DNA of 64,000 nt from JAVVHH01 sp965199665 (GCA_965199665.1 OZ241208.1:744001-808000); one strand, 5' to 3'; positions 1-9,511 are shown, counted from the first letter of the stretch. The notes: generated by a model from the sequence alone, not told the origin. Made by a program: numbers and translations.

Positions 1-1623
<1,623 letters not shown>

Positions 1624-1627
<4 letters not shown>

Positions 1628-2001
1628 GCGAGGTTGCCCACGAAGGCGGTGTAGGCGGCTTCGTCCATCAGCGCGTCGAACTCGGCGCGGTCGGCCACCT
1701 TGAGCTTGAAGAACCAGCCATCGTCGTGCGGGGCGCGGTTGACCAGGGCCGGGTCGTCGACCAGGACGCTGTTGCGCGTGGTGACGGTGCCGGAGAGCGG
1801 CGCGTAGACCTCGCTGGCCGCCTTCACGCTCTCCACGACGGCGCAGGGCTCGCCGGCCTCGACCGCGCGGCCGGCCTCCGGCAGGTCCACGTAGACCACG
1901 TCGCCCAGGGCCTGTTGCGCGTGGTCGGTAATGCCGACCGTGACGACGCCGCCGTCGATCTGCACCCACTCATGATCCTTGGTGAATCGAGTCTCCGTCA
2001 T
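1624..2001 (-). CDS. gcvH: Glycine cleavage system H protein
   Basis: Lipoyl carrier protein of 125 residues, the normal family length, which shuttles the aminomethyl group between GcvP, GcvT and the L-protein. The lipoylation site is clear: VVESVKAASEVYAP with K60 as the lipoyl lysine. The N-terminus (TKDHEWV) and the GITDHAQQALGDVVYVDLP segment are standard. It sits 12 bp after gcvT and overlaps gcvP by 4 bp, so all three are one transcription unit behind the glycine riboswitch. Confidence 0.98.
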
Positions 2002-2013
2002 GATTGGGGCCCT

Positions 2014-3147
2014 TTACTTGGCGTAGCGCGTGGGAACGAAGGGGAGGGAGGCGACCGAGGCGGGCTGCACGTCCTTGCGGATCAGCAGGCCGAGCGCGGT
2101 GCCGGCAGCGGCCATGTCGCGGCGGACATAGCCCATGGCGATCGGCGCCTGCAGCGTGGGCGAGTAGCCGCCGGAGGTGACACTGCCGGCGCCAGTGCCG
2201 TCGGGCGCCAGGATGGCGGTCTCGGCGCGGGCGGGCGCGCGGCCGGTCGGGCGGATGCCCACGCGCAGCCGGGTCGGGCCGTGCTCCAGTTGGTCCAGGA
2301 TCGGTTGCGCGCCGAGGAAGTCGGCGGCGGCGCGACGACGCTTGGCGATCGTCCAGGCGAGGTTGGCTTCGACGGGGGTGGTCACTTCGTCGAGGTCCTG
2401 CCCGTACAGGCAGAGCCCGGCCTCCAGTCGCAGGCTGTCGCGCGCGCCGAGCCCGGCGGGCAGCACGTCCGGCTGCGCCAGGAGTGCCTCGGCCAACGCC
2501 TCGGCGGCTTCTTCGCGCACGGAGATCTCGAACCCGTCCTCGCCGCTATAGCCGGATCGGCTGATCCAGACCGGGGCGCCCGCGATCTCGGTCTCGATCA
2601 CGCCGAGGAAGGGCAGGGCAGCGGCTTGTGGGCATAGCGCCGCCATCGCCGCCGCGGCGCAGGGACCTTGCAGGGCGAGCAACGCGCGCTGCGGGTGCTG
2701 GTCGAGCGTCACGCCGGGGCGGAGGTGCTCGGCGAGGATGTGGGCGTCGGTTTCCTTGCGGCTGGCATTGGCGACGATCAGCAGGCGGTTGCCGAAATTG
2801 GCGACCATCAGGTCGTCGTCGATGCCGCCGGCCTCGTTGAGCAGCAGCGTGTAGCGCTGACGGCCGGGCGCCAAGCCCGCGATGTCGCCCGGAACGACGG
2901 CCTCGAGCACGGCGGCCGCGTCGTCACCATGCAGGCTGAATTGGCCCATGTGCGACACGTCGAACAACGACGCCTTTTCGCGCGTATGCAGGTGTTCGGC
3001 CATGACGCCGGGGCCGTATTGGACAGGAAGGGCGTAGCCGGCGAAGCCGACCATCTTGGCGCCCAGTCGGCGGTGCAACGCGTCGAGCGGGACCGTACGG
3101 AGCTCTTCCGGCGGATCGTTTTCGATGTTGAGGACTGGCTCGGCCAC
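2014..3147 (-). CDS. gcvT: Aminomethyltransferase (glycine cleavage T-protein)
   Basis: Transfers the methylene group from aminomethyl-GcvH to tetrahydrofolate and releases ammonia. The protein has 377 residues from the GTG at 3147, which is preceded by GGGAG at good spacing. A longer frame to 3198 would run into the riboswitch leader and is unlikely. The N-terminal LFDVSHMGQ and later VTSGGYSPTL and IAMGYVRRD segments are typical T-protein. First gene of gcvTHP. Its leader carries a tandem glycine riboswitch, so expression should rise when glycine is abundant. Confidence 0.96.
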   Translation of the reverse strand: MAEPVLNIENDPPEELRTVPLDALHRRLGAKMVGFAGYALPVQYGPGVMAEHLHTREKASLFDVSHMGQFSLHGDDAAAVLEAVVPGDIAGLAPGRQRYTLLLNEAGGIDDDLMVANFGNRLLIVANASRKETDAHILAEHLRPGVTLDQHPQRALLALQGPCAAAAMAALCPQAAALPFLGVIETEIAGAPVWISRSGYSGEDGFEISVREEAAEALAEALLAQPDVLPAGLGARDSLRLEAGLCLYGQDLDEVTTPVEANLAWTIAKRRRAAADFLGAQPILDQLEHGPTRLRVGIRPTGRAPARAETAILAPDGTGAGSVTSGGYSPTLQAPIAMGYVRRDMAAAGTALGLLIRKDVQPASVASLPFVPTRYAK

Positions 3148-3177
3148 GCGGAACTCCCGACAAGAAAGATCACCCCT

Positions 3178-3191
3178 CCGGCGAACGCCGG
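3178..3191 (-). promoter_or_regulatory. Hairpin between the glycine aptamers and gcvT
   Basis: A perfect palindromic stem (CCGGC/GCCGG, loop GTTC) lies between the second aptamer and the gcvT ribosome-binding site. It has no T-tract, so it is not a classical terminator. It could belong to the riboswitch expression platform, but this is inferred only from position. Confidence 0.3.
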
Positions 3192-3199
3192 AAAGCATG

Positions 3200-3398
3200 A
3201 CCCCCCTCTGTCCGGGAACCTGAGAGATTCGGCAACGCCTCCCTGCGCGCCTTACTCCGTCGGTGCGGCGAAACGAGCTCGCCGGCTTTCCAGAGGTCCA
3301 ATCCCATTGCGGTCCTGGGGACCTGAGCGTTTCCGGGGGCCGGTTGCGCCTTCGGCGGCCGATACCTCGAGGGCACCGACACTCTCCCGCGAGGGAAG
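3200..3398 (-). promoter_or_regulatory. Tandem glycine riboswitch
   Basis: Read on the minus strand, the leader of gcvT shows two glycine aptamers in series. The first contains GCGGGAGAGTG, then GCCGAAGGCGCAACC, then GCTCAGGTCCCCAGGACCGC, ending in GGACCTCTGGAAAG. The second contains GCACCGACGGAGTAAGGCGC and ends with ATCTCTCAGGTTCCCGGACA and AGAGGGGG. The paired order, the short linker and the position directly upstream of gcvTHP are the established arrangement for this class, where glycine binding usually turns expression on. Confidence 0.93.
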
Positions 3399-3456
3399 GA
3401 TGATGAACGGACCGACCATGACCGATCGCCGGGCCGCGATCAATAAGGAGTTTGGA

Positions 3457-3849
3457 TCAGGCGGCCAGCAGCACGGGATGACCGCCGGGGAAAACCGTGT
3501 CGGACGCCGCTACCGGCCCATCGTTCAGCAACGCATAGCCACGTCCGGGGATGGTCTGGATCATGCCACCGGCGCCGGCCGCGGTTAAGGCTCTCCGAAC
3601 GCGCGCGACGAAGACATCGGCCTGCCGCTCGTCACGATGGTGGTCCGGGCCGAACAATTCGGCCATGATGGCGGCCTTGTCCAACGGGACATTCCGACGG
3701 TGCAGCAGCAAGCACAACAAGCTGAATTCGGCCGGGCTCGTCGGCACATGCCGGCCGGAAACGGACACGGTACGAGCATCCAGATCAATGGACACTGTCT
3801 GCCAGTGCAGTACACGCGCTGAGATCGATGCAACCATAAGTGTGCTCAT
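3457..3849 (-). CDS. Stand-alone OmpR/CtrA-type winged-helix DNA-binding protein
   Basis: A 130-residue protein whose residues ~20-108 match the C-terminal DNA-binding domain of OmpR/PhoB response regulators, most like that of CtrA. It shows IDLDARTVSVSGRHVPTSPA, then a recognition-helix region ADVFVARVRRAL, then the wing IQTIPGRGYALL. There is no receiver domain upstream: residues 1-18 are too short, and the region 5' of the start is non-coding. It should bind DNA without phosphorylation control in cis. Function is not known; CtrA-like itself is an inference from the wing and helix sequences. It is separated from gcvT by the riboswitch and probably has its own promoter. Confidence 0.82.
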   Translation of the reverse strand: MSTLMVASISARVLHWQTVSIDLDARTVSVSGRHVPTSPAEFSLLCLLLHRRNVPLDKAAIMAELFGPDHHRDERQADVFVARVRRALTAAGAGGMIQTIPGRGYALLNDGPVAASDTVFPGGHPVLLAA

Positions 3850-4022
3850 TTGCCGATCCGCTACAACCTGCGCGTGTATGAAAACGCGATCGTGAGCGGC
3901 CGTGCAAGAGCTGCTTTCCGCCGGAAACGCCTGATCTTCACCTCTGCGAAACCATTAGTTTGACCGAAACGTGATGTTCCGAGCGTAAGCTGTTGATTCA
4001 GGCCGCTCGCCTTTTTTGGCCG

Positions 4023-4037
4023 TTAACCTTTCAGTAA
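4023..4037 (+). promoter_or_regulatory. Possible CtrA-like box
   Basis: TTAACCTTTCAGTAA fits TTAA-N7-TTAA with one mismatch (the second half is GTAA). It lies in the 262-bp non-coding gap between the winged-helix gene and the 4112 gene. CtrA boxes of this form are established in Caulobacter and relatives. One such near-match is weak evidence. Confidence 0.25.
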
Positions 4038-4111
4038 GGAAAAAATTTTAGGGTGCTTCTGTCGAGCAAGAACGGCTCCCGACAGCACACAACCGAGGAG
4101 GTTGTCTCAAA

Positions 4112-4603
4112 ATGGTGCACATGGTTCCCGCAAACACCCCGTCCGTCGGCAGCGCCGCGATCCGCGCCCTTCATAGTCTCAACCGGCGCGACGCTGATGC
4201 CGTTCGCGCGACCGTGCGGGCCGCCGCGCGCGGGCATATTGTCGAGGAACACGACGATTATGACGGCTACCTGTCCCTGCTGATCTCTCCGGCGGACGAG
4301 AACGGCGCCGCCTTTCTCGTCGCCGGCCGCACCGGCGCGGTCGACTTGGCCGAGCTGCGCGGGGACGAGATGATCGTACTCGGCACATTCCCCAGCACGG
4401 GCGCTGCCATGGCCGTGCTGCGCCCGGCGCTGGGGCGGTCGGTCGAGCCGACCGCCAGCCCGGTGGCAGACGCGGCAGCGCTGATAGCGCGACACGGGAC
4501 GGACGCGGCCGTGCAGGCCGGGATGCGGGCCGACGCCCAGCCGGAAGGTCGTCGCTGGACGGCGGTCCTGCAGGTGATCGAGCAATTGGACGGACCCAGC
4601 TGA
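4112..4603 (+). CDS. Unknown protein, first of three overlapping small genes
   Basis: A 163-residue soluble protein with no signal peptide or membrane segment. AGGAGG stands 10 nt ahead of the ATG, the strongest ribosome-binding site in this region. The N-terminal half is acidic with EEHDDYDGYLSLLISP; the middle has AFLVAGRTGAVDLAELRGDE. I do not recognise the family. Its TGA overlaps the ATG of the next gene (TGATG), so the two are translationally coupled. Confidence 0.7.
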   Translation: MVHMVPANTPSVGSAAIRALHSLNRRDADAVRATVRAAARGHIVEEHDDYDGYLSLLISPADENGAAFLVAGRTGAVDLAELRGDEMIVLGTFPSTGAAMAVLRPALGRSVEPTASPVADAAALIARHGTDAAVQAGMRADAQPEGRRWTAVLQVIEQLDGPS

Positions 4604-4968
4604 TGCGCTCGCTCGCGCTCGTCGCGGTCGCCGGGTTGTCGATGGCTGCTGCGCCGGCACCACAGGGCGATCTCGTGTTGAACTGCTACGTGACGCAATC
4701 GGGTGACCTCAGCGTCGGCCAGTTCGTCCGTCACCTCGTCATCTTCCCAACCCGCGGAATCGTCAGTATCTCGGACGGTATCGGCGGAGCGCCCCCGAGC
4801 TTCGTGGGCAATGGCCGGCTCATCACCCTGGATGCCACGCGCGTCGTGTTCGACTTTGCGTCGCCGCGGTCGGCCGGGCGAACGGAGATCGATCTGCGGA
4901 CGGGAGCGCTGGCCTACGAGGGCGACCGCGCGCGGGTTCGCGGCAGCTGCCAACGCTCGGAACTGTGA
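4603..4968 (+). CDS. Small exported protein of unknown function
   Basis: A 121-residue protein. The N-terminus MRSLALVAVAGLSMAAAPAPQ looks like a Sec signal peptide with cleavage around residue 17-20. The mature part has two cysteines, one near each end (LNCYVTQSG and RGSCQRSEL), which could form a disulfide in the periplasm. The body is rich in beta-prone segments (VRHLVIFPTRGIVSIS). Its start overlaps the stop of the gene before it and its stop overlaps the GTG of the gene after it. Function is unknown. Confidence 0.7.
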   Translation: MRSLALVAVAGLSMAAAPAPQGDLVLNCYVTQSGDLSVGQFVRHLVIFPTRGIVSISDGIGGAPPSFVGNGRLITLDATRVVFDFASPRSAGRTEIDLRTGALAYEGDRARVRGSCQRSEL

Positions 4969-5225
4969 ACGCCAGCACCTCGTCACGACTCCGGCGAATG
5001 GGGTTTGCTGACAAAATGACCGAACCGTCCGACGGAGACGACTACGCGTCGATCCGGCTCACCCACCACGCGATGGCGAACGACCGGGCCGATCAGCTCC
5101 GGCGACGGCCGGGTCGTCGATCGAGCCAGCCGGAGTGTCTGGTCATCGGCCACTCTTGGACCGAGGATCCGACCCGGCATGGCAGCAGTATCTGCATGAC
5201 GTGTCAGGTGGTCCGCTTCCCCTGA
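4965..5225 (+). CDS. Small protein with a possible zinc-binding C-terminus
   Basis: An 86-residue protein starting at a GTG that overlaps the previous stop (GTGA). An internal ATG at 5017 is an alternative start. The C-terminal part has C-x3-H (ECLVIGHSW), then C-x2-C (SICMTCQVVRF), a spacing that could bind one zinc ion. The N-terminal half is polar and probably disordered. I do not recognise a named family. It ends the three-gene unit begun at 4112. Confidence 0.55.
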   Translation: MNASTSSRLRRMGFADKMTEPSDGDDYASIRLTHHAMANDRADQLRRRPGRRSSQPECLVIGHSWTEDPTRHGSSICMTCQVVRFP

Positions 5226-5374
5226 ACCTTGCATCGGGCAGCGCGACGCCATACGTTGCTGCCATGCTTCGCTGGATGACCGCACGAATTATCACCTCGG
5301 CCGCCTGATCGCCGCGCTGTGTGCGCTGGTGGCCGACCGAGTTCGTGCCCTTTCCTCCTCCGAAAGCTCTTCCG

Positions 5375-5635
5375 ATGTTGCATTCTGTCAGTTTCGACCT
5401 CGTGGCCGATTGCGAGCCCGGTCTTCTCCCCCGCGTCCTGGTGCCGTTTGCCCGCCGGGACCTCACCACCGATCAGATCAAGGCGCGCCGGCACGGCGAC
5501 GCCATGCATGTGACGATCGTGCTGGATGCCATGCCGGCCGAAACGGTGCATCTCGTGGAGGGCAACTTGCGCCAGATCGTCGGCATGCGGCGGGTCGAGG
5601 TGGTGCTGCGAGGGCATGTCCGGGCGGTAGCGTGA
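5375..5635 (+). CDS. Small ACT-domain-like protein
   Basis: Eighty-six residues from the ATG at 5375; an in-frame GTG at 5321 would add 18 residues. The sequence reads as one alpha/beta ACT-like unit: SFDLVADCEPGLLPRVLVPF, a variable stretch, MHVTIVLDAMPAETVHLVEG, then LRQIVGMRRVEVVL. This resembles the ACT part of the acetolactate synthase small subunit, but no catalytic partner lies nearby. It probably senses or binds a small molecule; the ligand is unknown. No clear Shine-Dalgarno sequence precedes either start. Confidence 0.65.
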   Translation: MLHSVSFDLVADCEPGLLPRVLVPFARRDLTTDQIKARRHGDAMHVTIVLDAMPAETVHLVEGNLRQIVGMRRVEVVLRGHVRAVA

Positions 5636-5665
5636 GCCCGACGCGCCCTATATACTCTCGGGCGA

Positions 5666-5742
5666 GCGCCCTTAGCTCAGTTGGATAGAGCGGCGGCCTT
5701 CTAATCCGCATGTCGGGGGTTCGAATCCCTCAGGGCGCGCCA
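5666..5742 (+). tRNA. tRNA-Arg (anticodon TCT)
   Basis: A full cloverleaf with encoded CCA. The 7-bp acceptor stem is GCGCCCT/AGGGCGC. The D-stem is GCTC/GAGC. The anticodon loop is CTTCTAA, and the T-arm contains TTCGAAT. The anticodon reads AGA. The innermost anticodon-stem pair is a C31-T39 mismatch; the other four pairs are good. Confidence 0.96.
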
Positions 5743-5770
5743 CCGGGCTTTCCTCAGTGAGACCGACGCG

Positions 5771-6709
5771 TCAGACCACGTGATCGGGCCGGAGCGCGCA
5801 GGCAGTGGCGGTGGCGGTGGTCTCGAGTTGCACGGTCGCATGAGCGATGCCGAAGCGCTCGCGGGCGCCTTGCTGCACGCCGAGCAGCAACTCCCGGTCC
5901 TGCGACGTTTCCTCGCGCACGAGATGCGCGGTCAGCGCCGTGTCCGTGGTGCCGAGCGCCCAAACGTGGAGGTCATGCACCTCGATCACGCCCGGCAACG
6001 TCGCAAGCCATTTGCGCACGGCATCCGGATCGATACCGGGCGGGACGGCGTGCATGGCCAGGTTCACGGAATCCCGCAGCAAACCCCAGGTGCCGACGAG
6101 AACGACGGCGCCGATGACGAGGCTGACCACCGGGTCGAGCCAGAGCCAGCCAGTGGCCATAATCAGCAACGCCGCGATGACCACGCCGACGGTGACGAGC
6201 GCGTCGGCCACCATGTGCAGGAAAGCGCCGCGAACGTTGAGATCGCCGTGCCGGCCCGACATGAAGAGCAGCGCGGTTGCGCCGTTGACGACGATGCCGG
6301 CGGCGGCGACCCAGAGCATGACCGTCGTCTGCACCGGCGCCGGGTGGAACAGCCGGCCAACGGACTCCCAGGCGATCGCGCCGGTTGCGACCAGGAGCAA
6401 GACGGCGTTGGCCAGAGCGGCCAAGGTGGTCGTGGATTTGTAGCCGTAGGTGCGCCGGCTCGTAGGCGTGCGGCTCGTGGCGATACTGGCGCCCCAAGCG
6501 AGCAACAGACCGATGACGTCCGACAGGTTATGGCCGGCATCGGCAAGCAGAGCGACTGAATCGGAGAAGAAGCCGAAGGCGCCTTCGATCACGACGAAGG
6601 CCGCGTTCAGCGTCACTCCGATGGCGAATGCGCGACCGAACGACGCCGGCGCATGCACGTGTCCATTGGAGCCGTGGTCGTGGTGATGTTCGTGATGATG
6701 GTCGGTCAC
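5771..6709 (-). CDS. Cation diffusion facilitator family efflux transporter
   Basis: Exports divalent metal ions (Zn, Co, Cd or similar) from the cytoplasm by proton exchange. From the GTG at 6709 it has 312 residues and opens with a His-rich tail (TDHHHEHHHDHG) typical of CzcD/ZitB relatives. Six membrane segments are expected. The metal-site pattern is present in helix 2 (LLADAGHNLSDV) and helix 5 (HMVADALVTVGV). A cytoplasmic C-terminal domain follows (VHDLHVWAL). An in-frame TTG at 6751 is possible but less likely. It is convergent with nothing; rpoH lies upstream on the same strand, separated by a terminator-like hairpin. The metal cannot be told from sequence. Confidence 0.9.
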   Translation of the reverse strand: MTDHHHEHHHDHGSNGHVHAPASFGRAFAIGVTLNAAFVVIEGAFGFFSDSVALLADAGHNLSDVIGLLLAWGASIATSRTPTSRRTYGYKSTTTLAALANAVLLLVATGAIAWESVGRLFHPAPVQTTVMLWVAAAGIVVNGATALLFMSGRHGDLNVRGAFLHMVADALVTVGVVIAALLIMATGWLWLDPVVSLVIGAVVLVGTWGLLRDSVNLAMHAVPPGIDPDAVRKWLATLPGVIEVHDLHVWALGTTDTALTAHLVREETSQDRELLLGVQQGARERFGIAHATVQLETTATATACALRPDHVV

Positions 6710-6757
6710 CGCTGCGGCACCCGGTTGTTGGAGGCCGTCGGTGTAACGCAAAGCGGC

Positions 6758-6790
6758 AAGCCGGGCGAGGGGAGCACCCCCGCCCGGCTT
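6758..6790 (-). terminator. Hairpin downstream of rpoH
   Basis: A GC-rich stem AAGCCGGGCG/CGCCCGGCTT continues through GGGG/CCCC with one bulged base and a 4-nt loop. It begins 6 nt past the rpoH stop. No long T-run follows, so termination is inferred from position and stem strength. Confidence 0.55.
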
Positions 6791-6796
6791 GGACGG

Positions 6797-7687
6797 TCAC
6801 GCCGCTTGAGCGACAGCCTGGCGGCGCTCGGCCACCTGGTTGCGCATGGACTTCTGCAGCTTCTCGAACGCGCGGACTTCGATCTGGCGAACCCGCTCGC
6901 GAGAGATGTTGTACTGCTGGGACAGCTCCTCCAACGTCGTCGGGTTATCCTTCAAGCGTCGCTCGATCAAGATATGCCGCTCGCGCTCGTTCAGCGTCTT
7001 GAGCGCGACACTGAGCAGAGCCCGGCGACCAGTCAGCTCCTCCCGGTCGGCCAGAACGACCTCCTGGTTCTCGCTGTCGTCCACCAGCCAATCCTGCCAC
7101 TCGCCCTCGCTATCGGCGCGGACGGGGGCATTGAGGCTGTTGTCCGGCGCGGCCAAGCGACGGTTCATGCTGACGACGTCCTGCTCCGGCACGTCCAGCA
7201 TGCGGGCGATCTTGGCCACCTGCTCCGGGTGAAGGTCGCCATCCTCGATCGCCTGCATCTGGCCCTTAAGCCGACGCAGGTTGAAGAACAGCTTCTTCTG
7301 CGCCGCGGTGGTGCCCATCTTCACGAGCGACCAGCTATGCAGGATGTATTCCTGGATAGCAGCGCGGATCCACCACATGGCGTACGTCGCCAAGCGGAAG
7401 CCGCGCTCCGGGTCGAAGCGCTTGACGGCCTGCATCATGCCGACATTGCCTTCGCTGATCAGCTCGCCAACAGGCAACCCATAGCCGCGATAGCCCATGG
7501 CGATCTTGGCGACGAGGCGGAGATGGGAGGTGACGAGCTTGTGGGCCGCCGCCTGATCCTCCTCGTCCCGCCAGCGCTTCGAGAGCGCCAACTCCTCTTC
7601 CGGCGCAAGCATTGGAAATTTGCGGATCTCCTGGAGATACCGCGACAGATTGCCCTCTGGGGCGACGTTAACTATTGCAGCAGCCAT
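6797..7687 (-). CDS. rpoH: RNA polymerase sigma-32 (heat-shock) factor
   Basis: Directs RNA polymerase to heat-shock promoters. It has 296 residues from the ATG at 7687, which follows GAGGGG at good spacing. Region 2 is intact (GNVGMMQAVKRFDPERGFRL, TYAMWWIRAAIQEYI). The RpoH box QKKLFFNLR at residues 130-138 separates RpoH from RpoD and RpoS. The region 4.2 helix-turn-helix is LEELSQQYNISRERVRQIEV. The short 50-nt leader between it and the divergent-looking upstream region shows no obvious regulatory fold. Upstream on the same strand is an RluD-type gene, a common alphaproteobacterial neighbourhood. Confidence 0.97.
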   Translation of the reverse strand: MAAAIVNVAPEGNLSRYLQEIRKFPMLAPEEELALSKRWRDEEDQAAAHKLVTSHLRLVAKIAMGYRGYGLPVGELISEGNVGMMQAVKRFDPERGFRLATYAMWWIRAAIQEYILHSWSLVKMGTTAAQKKLFFNLRRLKGQMQAIEDGDLHPEQVAKIARMLDVPEQDVVSMNRRLAAPDNSLNAPVRADSEGEWQDWLVDDSENQEVVLADREELTGRRALLSVALKTLNERERHILIERRLKDNPTTLEELSQQYNISRERVRQIEVRAFEKLQKSMRNQVAERRQAVAQAA

Positions 7688-7891
7688 CGATGGCCCCTCA
7701 CGCTCCGAACCACTCGGTCTCACCCCTATACGGCGGTGCGGAACAACTGGTTGCGGTGCGACATATTCTAGGCGCGATAAAGCCCATCACGTCCCAGCGA
7801 CCATCCCCACTTCCGGCAGATCGTCACCTCACAGGCCGAAACCGCACGCCCGCGATCTCGACGATGGTGATACAGGACTAGGATGGTCCTG

Positions 7892-8887
7892 TCAAGAATG
7901 CACTGTGGATAACTCGAGCTGGTCGAGCAATCGGCGGAGATCGGCCGGCGCCGCCGTCTCGAACGAAAGCCGCTGCCGGGTGCGCGGATGGTCAAAGGCG
8001 AGGGACGCCGCGTGCAGCGCCTGCCGCGGAAAATCGAGCAGCGCGAGGCGGAGTTCGGCGCTGGCGAATTTCGCCACCGCGGGAGTACGCCGGAGATAGA
8101 CGGGGTCGCCGACCAGCGGGTGTCCGCGTTCGGCCAGGTGCACCCGGATCTGATGCGTGCGTCCCGTCGCCAGCGTGCATTCGAGACGGCTGGCCACCGG
8201 GGCCCAGGCGCGGGTGGTGACGTAGCGGGTCAGCGCTGCCTTGCCGCCGGACGCGACCACGGCCATGCGCTTGCGGTCGCGGGGATCGCGCCCGATCGCG
8301 CCCTCGATCTCGCCGGTGGCGGGCGCCGGCACGCCCCAGACGACGGCCGTGTAGCGGCGGTCCAGGTCGCGCGCGGCAAAGGCGGCGGAGAGCGTGGCGA
8401 GTGCGACCTCCGTCTTGGCCGCGACCATGACGCCGGACGTGTCCTTGTCCAAGCGGTGCACGATGCCGGGCCGCTTCTCGCCGCCGATGCCGGGCAGGCT
8501 GTCGCCGCAATGGGCCAGTAGCGCGTTGACCAGCGTGCCGTCCTCGTTGCCGGGCGCGGGATGCACCACCAGCCCGGCGGGCTTGTCGAGCACGATCAGG
8601 TCTGCATCCTCGAACAGGATGGTGAACGGGATGGCCTGCGGGCGCGGCAGCGCCGGAACCGCGGCGGGGCGCTGCAGGATGAACCGGTCGCCATCGCGCA
8701 CCGGCTCGGCGGGATTGCGCACCGGCAGGTCGCCGCGCCACACCGCACCAGACTCGATGAGGGACTTGACGCGCGAGCGGGACAAGTCGTGGATGGCGCC
8801 CGCGAGAAACCGATCGGTCCGCTCGCCGGCGCCGTCCGGGCCGGCCACGACCTCGATCGGGGACGGGGCGCCATCCGCGTCAGACAA
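7892..8887 (-). CDS. RluA/RluD-family 23S rRNA pseudouridine synthase
   Basis: Isomerises uridines to pseudouridine in RNA, probably 23S rRNA. From the TTG at 8887 it has 331 residues. An S4-like RNA-binding domain occupies residues ~15-75 (RSRVKSLIESGAVWRGDLPVR). The catalytic domain has PGIVHRLDKDTSGVMV with the catalytic aspartate. The downstream motif LATGRTHQIRVHLAERGHPL is also intact. The start is uncertain: longer frames run into the divergent gene at 8902, so TTG is preferred. Closest to RluD by length and the S4 domain. Confidence 0.88.
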   Translation of the reverse strand: MSDADGAPSPIEVVAGPDGAGERTDRFLAGAIHDLSRSRVKSLIESGAVWRGDLPVRNPAEPVRDGDRFILQRPAAVPALPRPQAIPFTILFEDADLIVLDKPAGLVVHPAPGNEDGTLVNALLAHCGDSLPGIGGEKRPGIVHRLDKDTSGVMVAAKTEVALATLSAAFAARDLDRRYTAVVWGVPAPATGEIEGAIGRDPRDRKRMAVVASGGKAALTRYVTTRAWAPVASRLECTLATGRTHQIRVHLAERGHPLVGDPVYLRRTPAVAKFASAELRLALLDFPRQALHAASLAFDHPRTRQRLSFETAAPADLRRLLDQLELSTVHS

Positions 8888-8901
8888 AGGGAGACACCGC
8901 C

Positions 8902-9207
8902 GTGCGCGGATTAAAGGCGGCCGTGATCGGCATGGGAATCCTGATCGTGGTCGGCGTGACGGCATTGGTGGTGGTCATGGTGCAACGTATGTCGGCGACC
9001 AGGTCGCCGAATGCCAGCGCGATTGCACCGGCGGCTGGGCCGGCCTCCGTCGCGCTGCTCGACGAGCCCGCCGGCACCCGCATTGCGGCCACGTCGCTGG
9101 CGGGGGATCGCCTTGCCGTCCAACTCTCGGGCGCAGGACCAGACCGGGTGGTGGTGGTCGATCTGCGGACCGGGCGCACCGTGGCGCGCGCGGCGCTGGC
9201 GCAGTAG
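8902..9207 (+). CDS. Small membrane-anchored protein (DUF6476-like)
   Basis: A 101-residue protein with one N-terminal membrane helix (VIGMGILIVVGVTALVVVMV) and a periplasmic beta-rich tail (GDRLAVQL, DRVVVVDLRTGRTVARA). The GTG start follows AAAGGGAGA. It resembles the DUF6476 family found beside rluD and rpoH in alphaproteobacteria, the same context as here. Function is unknown. Confidence 0.72.
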   Translation: MRGLKAAVIGMGILIVVGVTALVVVMVQRMSATRSPNASAIAPAAGPASVALLDEPAGTRIAATSLAGDRLAVQLSGAGPDRVVVVDLRTGRTVARAALAQ

Positions 9208-9213
9208 GGTGCC

Positions 9214-9393
9214 GTGCCAAAGGCGCCCAAGAAGGCCGAGCTGCCGACCAAGATTTGCGCAGGCTGCGGCCGGCCATTCACCTGGCGCAAGAAGTGGCGC
9301 ACGACCTGGGACGAGGTGCGGTTCTGTTCGGACGCCTGCCGGTCCGGTCGGCGCGACGCGGCCCGGAGTCGAATCACGGCGGAACGCCCTTGA
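9214..9393 (+). CDS. DUF2256 zinc-ribbon-like small protein
   Basis: Fifty-nine residues from a GTG preceded by AGGGTG. The sequence shows LPTKICAGCGRPFTWRKKW, then RFCSDACRSGRR: a C-x2-C pair and a C-x3-C pair around a WRKKW core. This is the signature of the DUF2256 family, which probably binds one zinc. It starts 6 nt after the preceding small gene and is probably co-transcribed with it. Molecular role unknown. Confidence 0.85.
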   Translation: MPKAPKKAELPTKICAGCGRPFTWRKKWRTTWDEVRFCSDACRSGRRDAARSRITAERP

Positions 9394-9435
9394 TCTCCGT
9401 CGCGGTCTGCCATAGTTACCCGCTCCACCGGCCAC

Positions 9436-9511
9436 GTCCTGTTCGTCTAGAGGCCTAGGACACCGCCCTCTCACGGCGGTAACAGGGGTTCGAATCCCCT
9501 ACGGGACGCCA
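9436..9511 (+). tRNA. tRNA-Glu (anticodon CTC)
   Basis: A complete cloverleaf with encoded CCA. The acceptor stem is GTCCTGT/ACGGGAC with one G-T pair. The anticodon stem is CCGCC/GGCGG and the loop CTCTCAC, giving CTC. It reads GAG. A second tRNA-Glu with anticodon TTC is at 55102. Confidence 0.97.
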
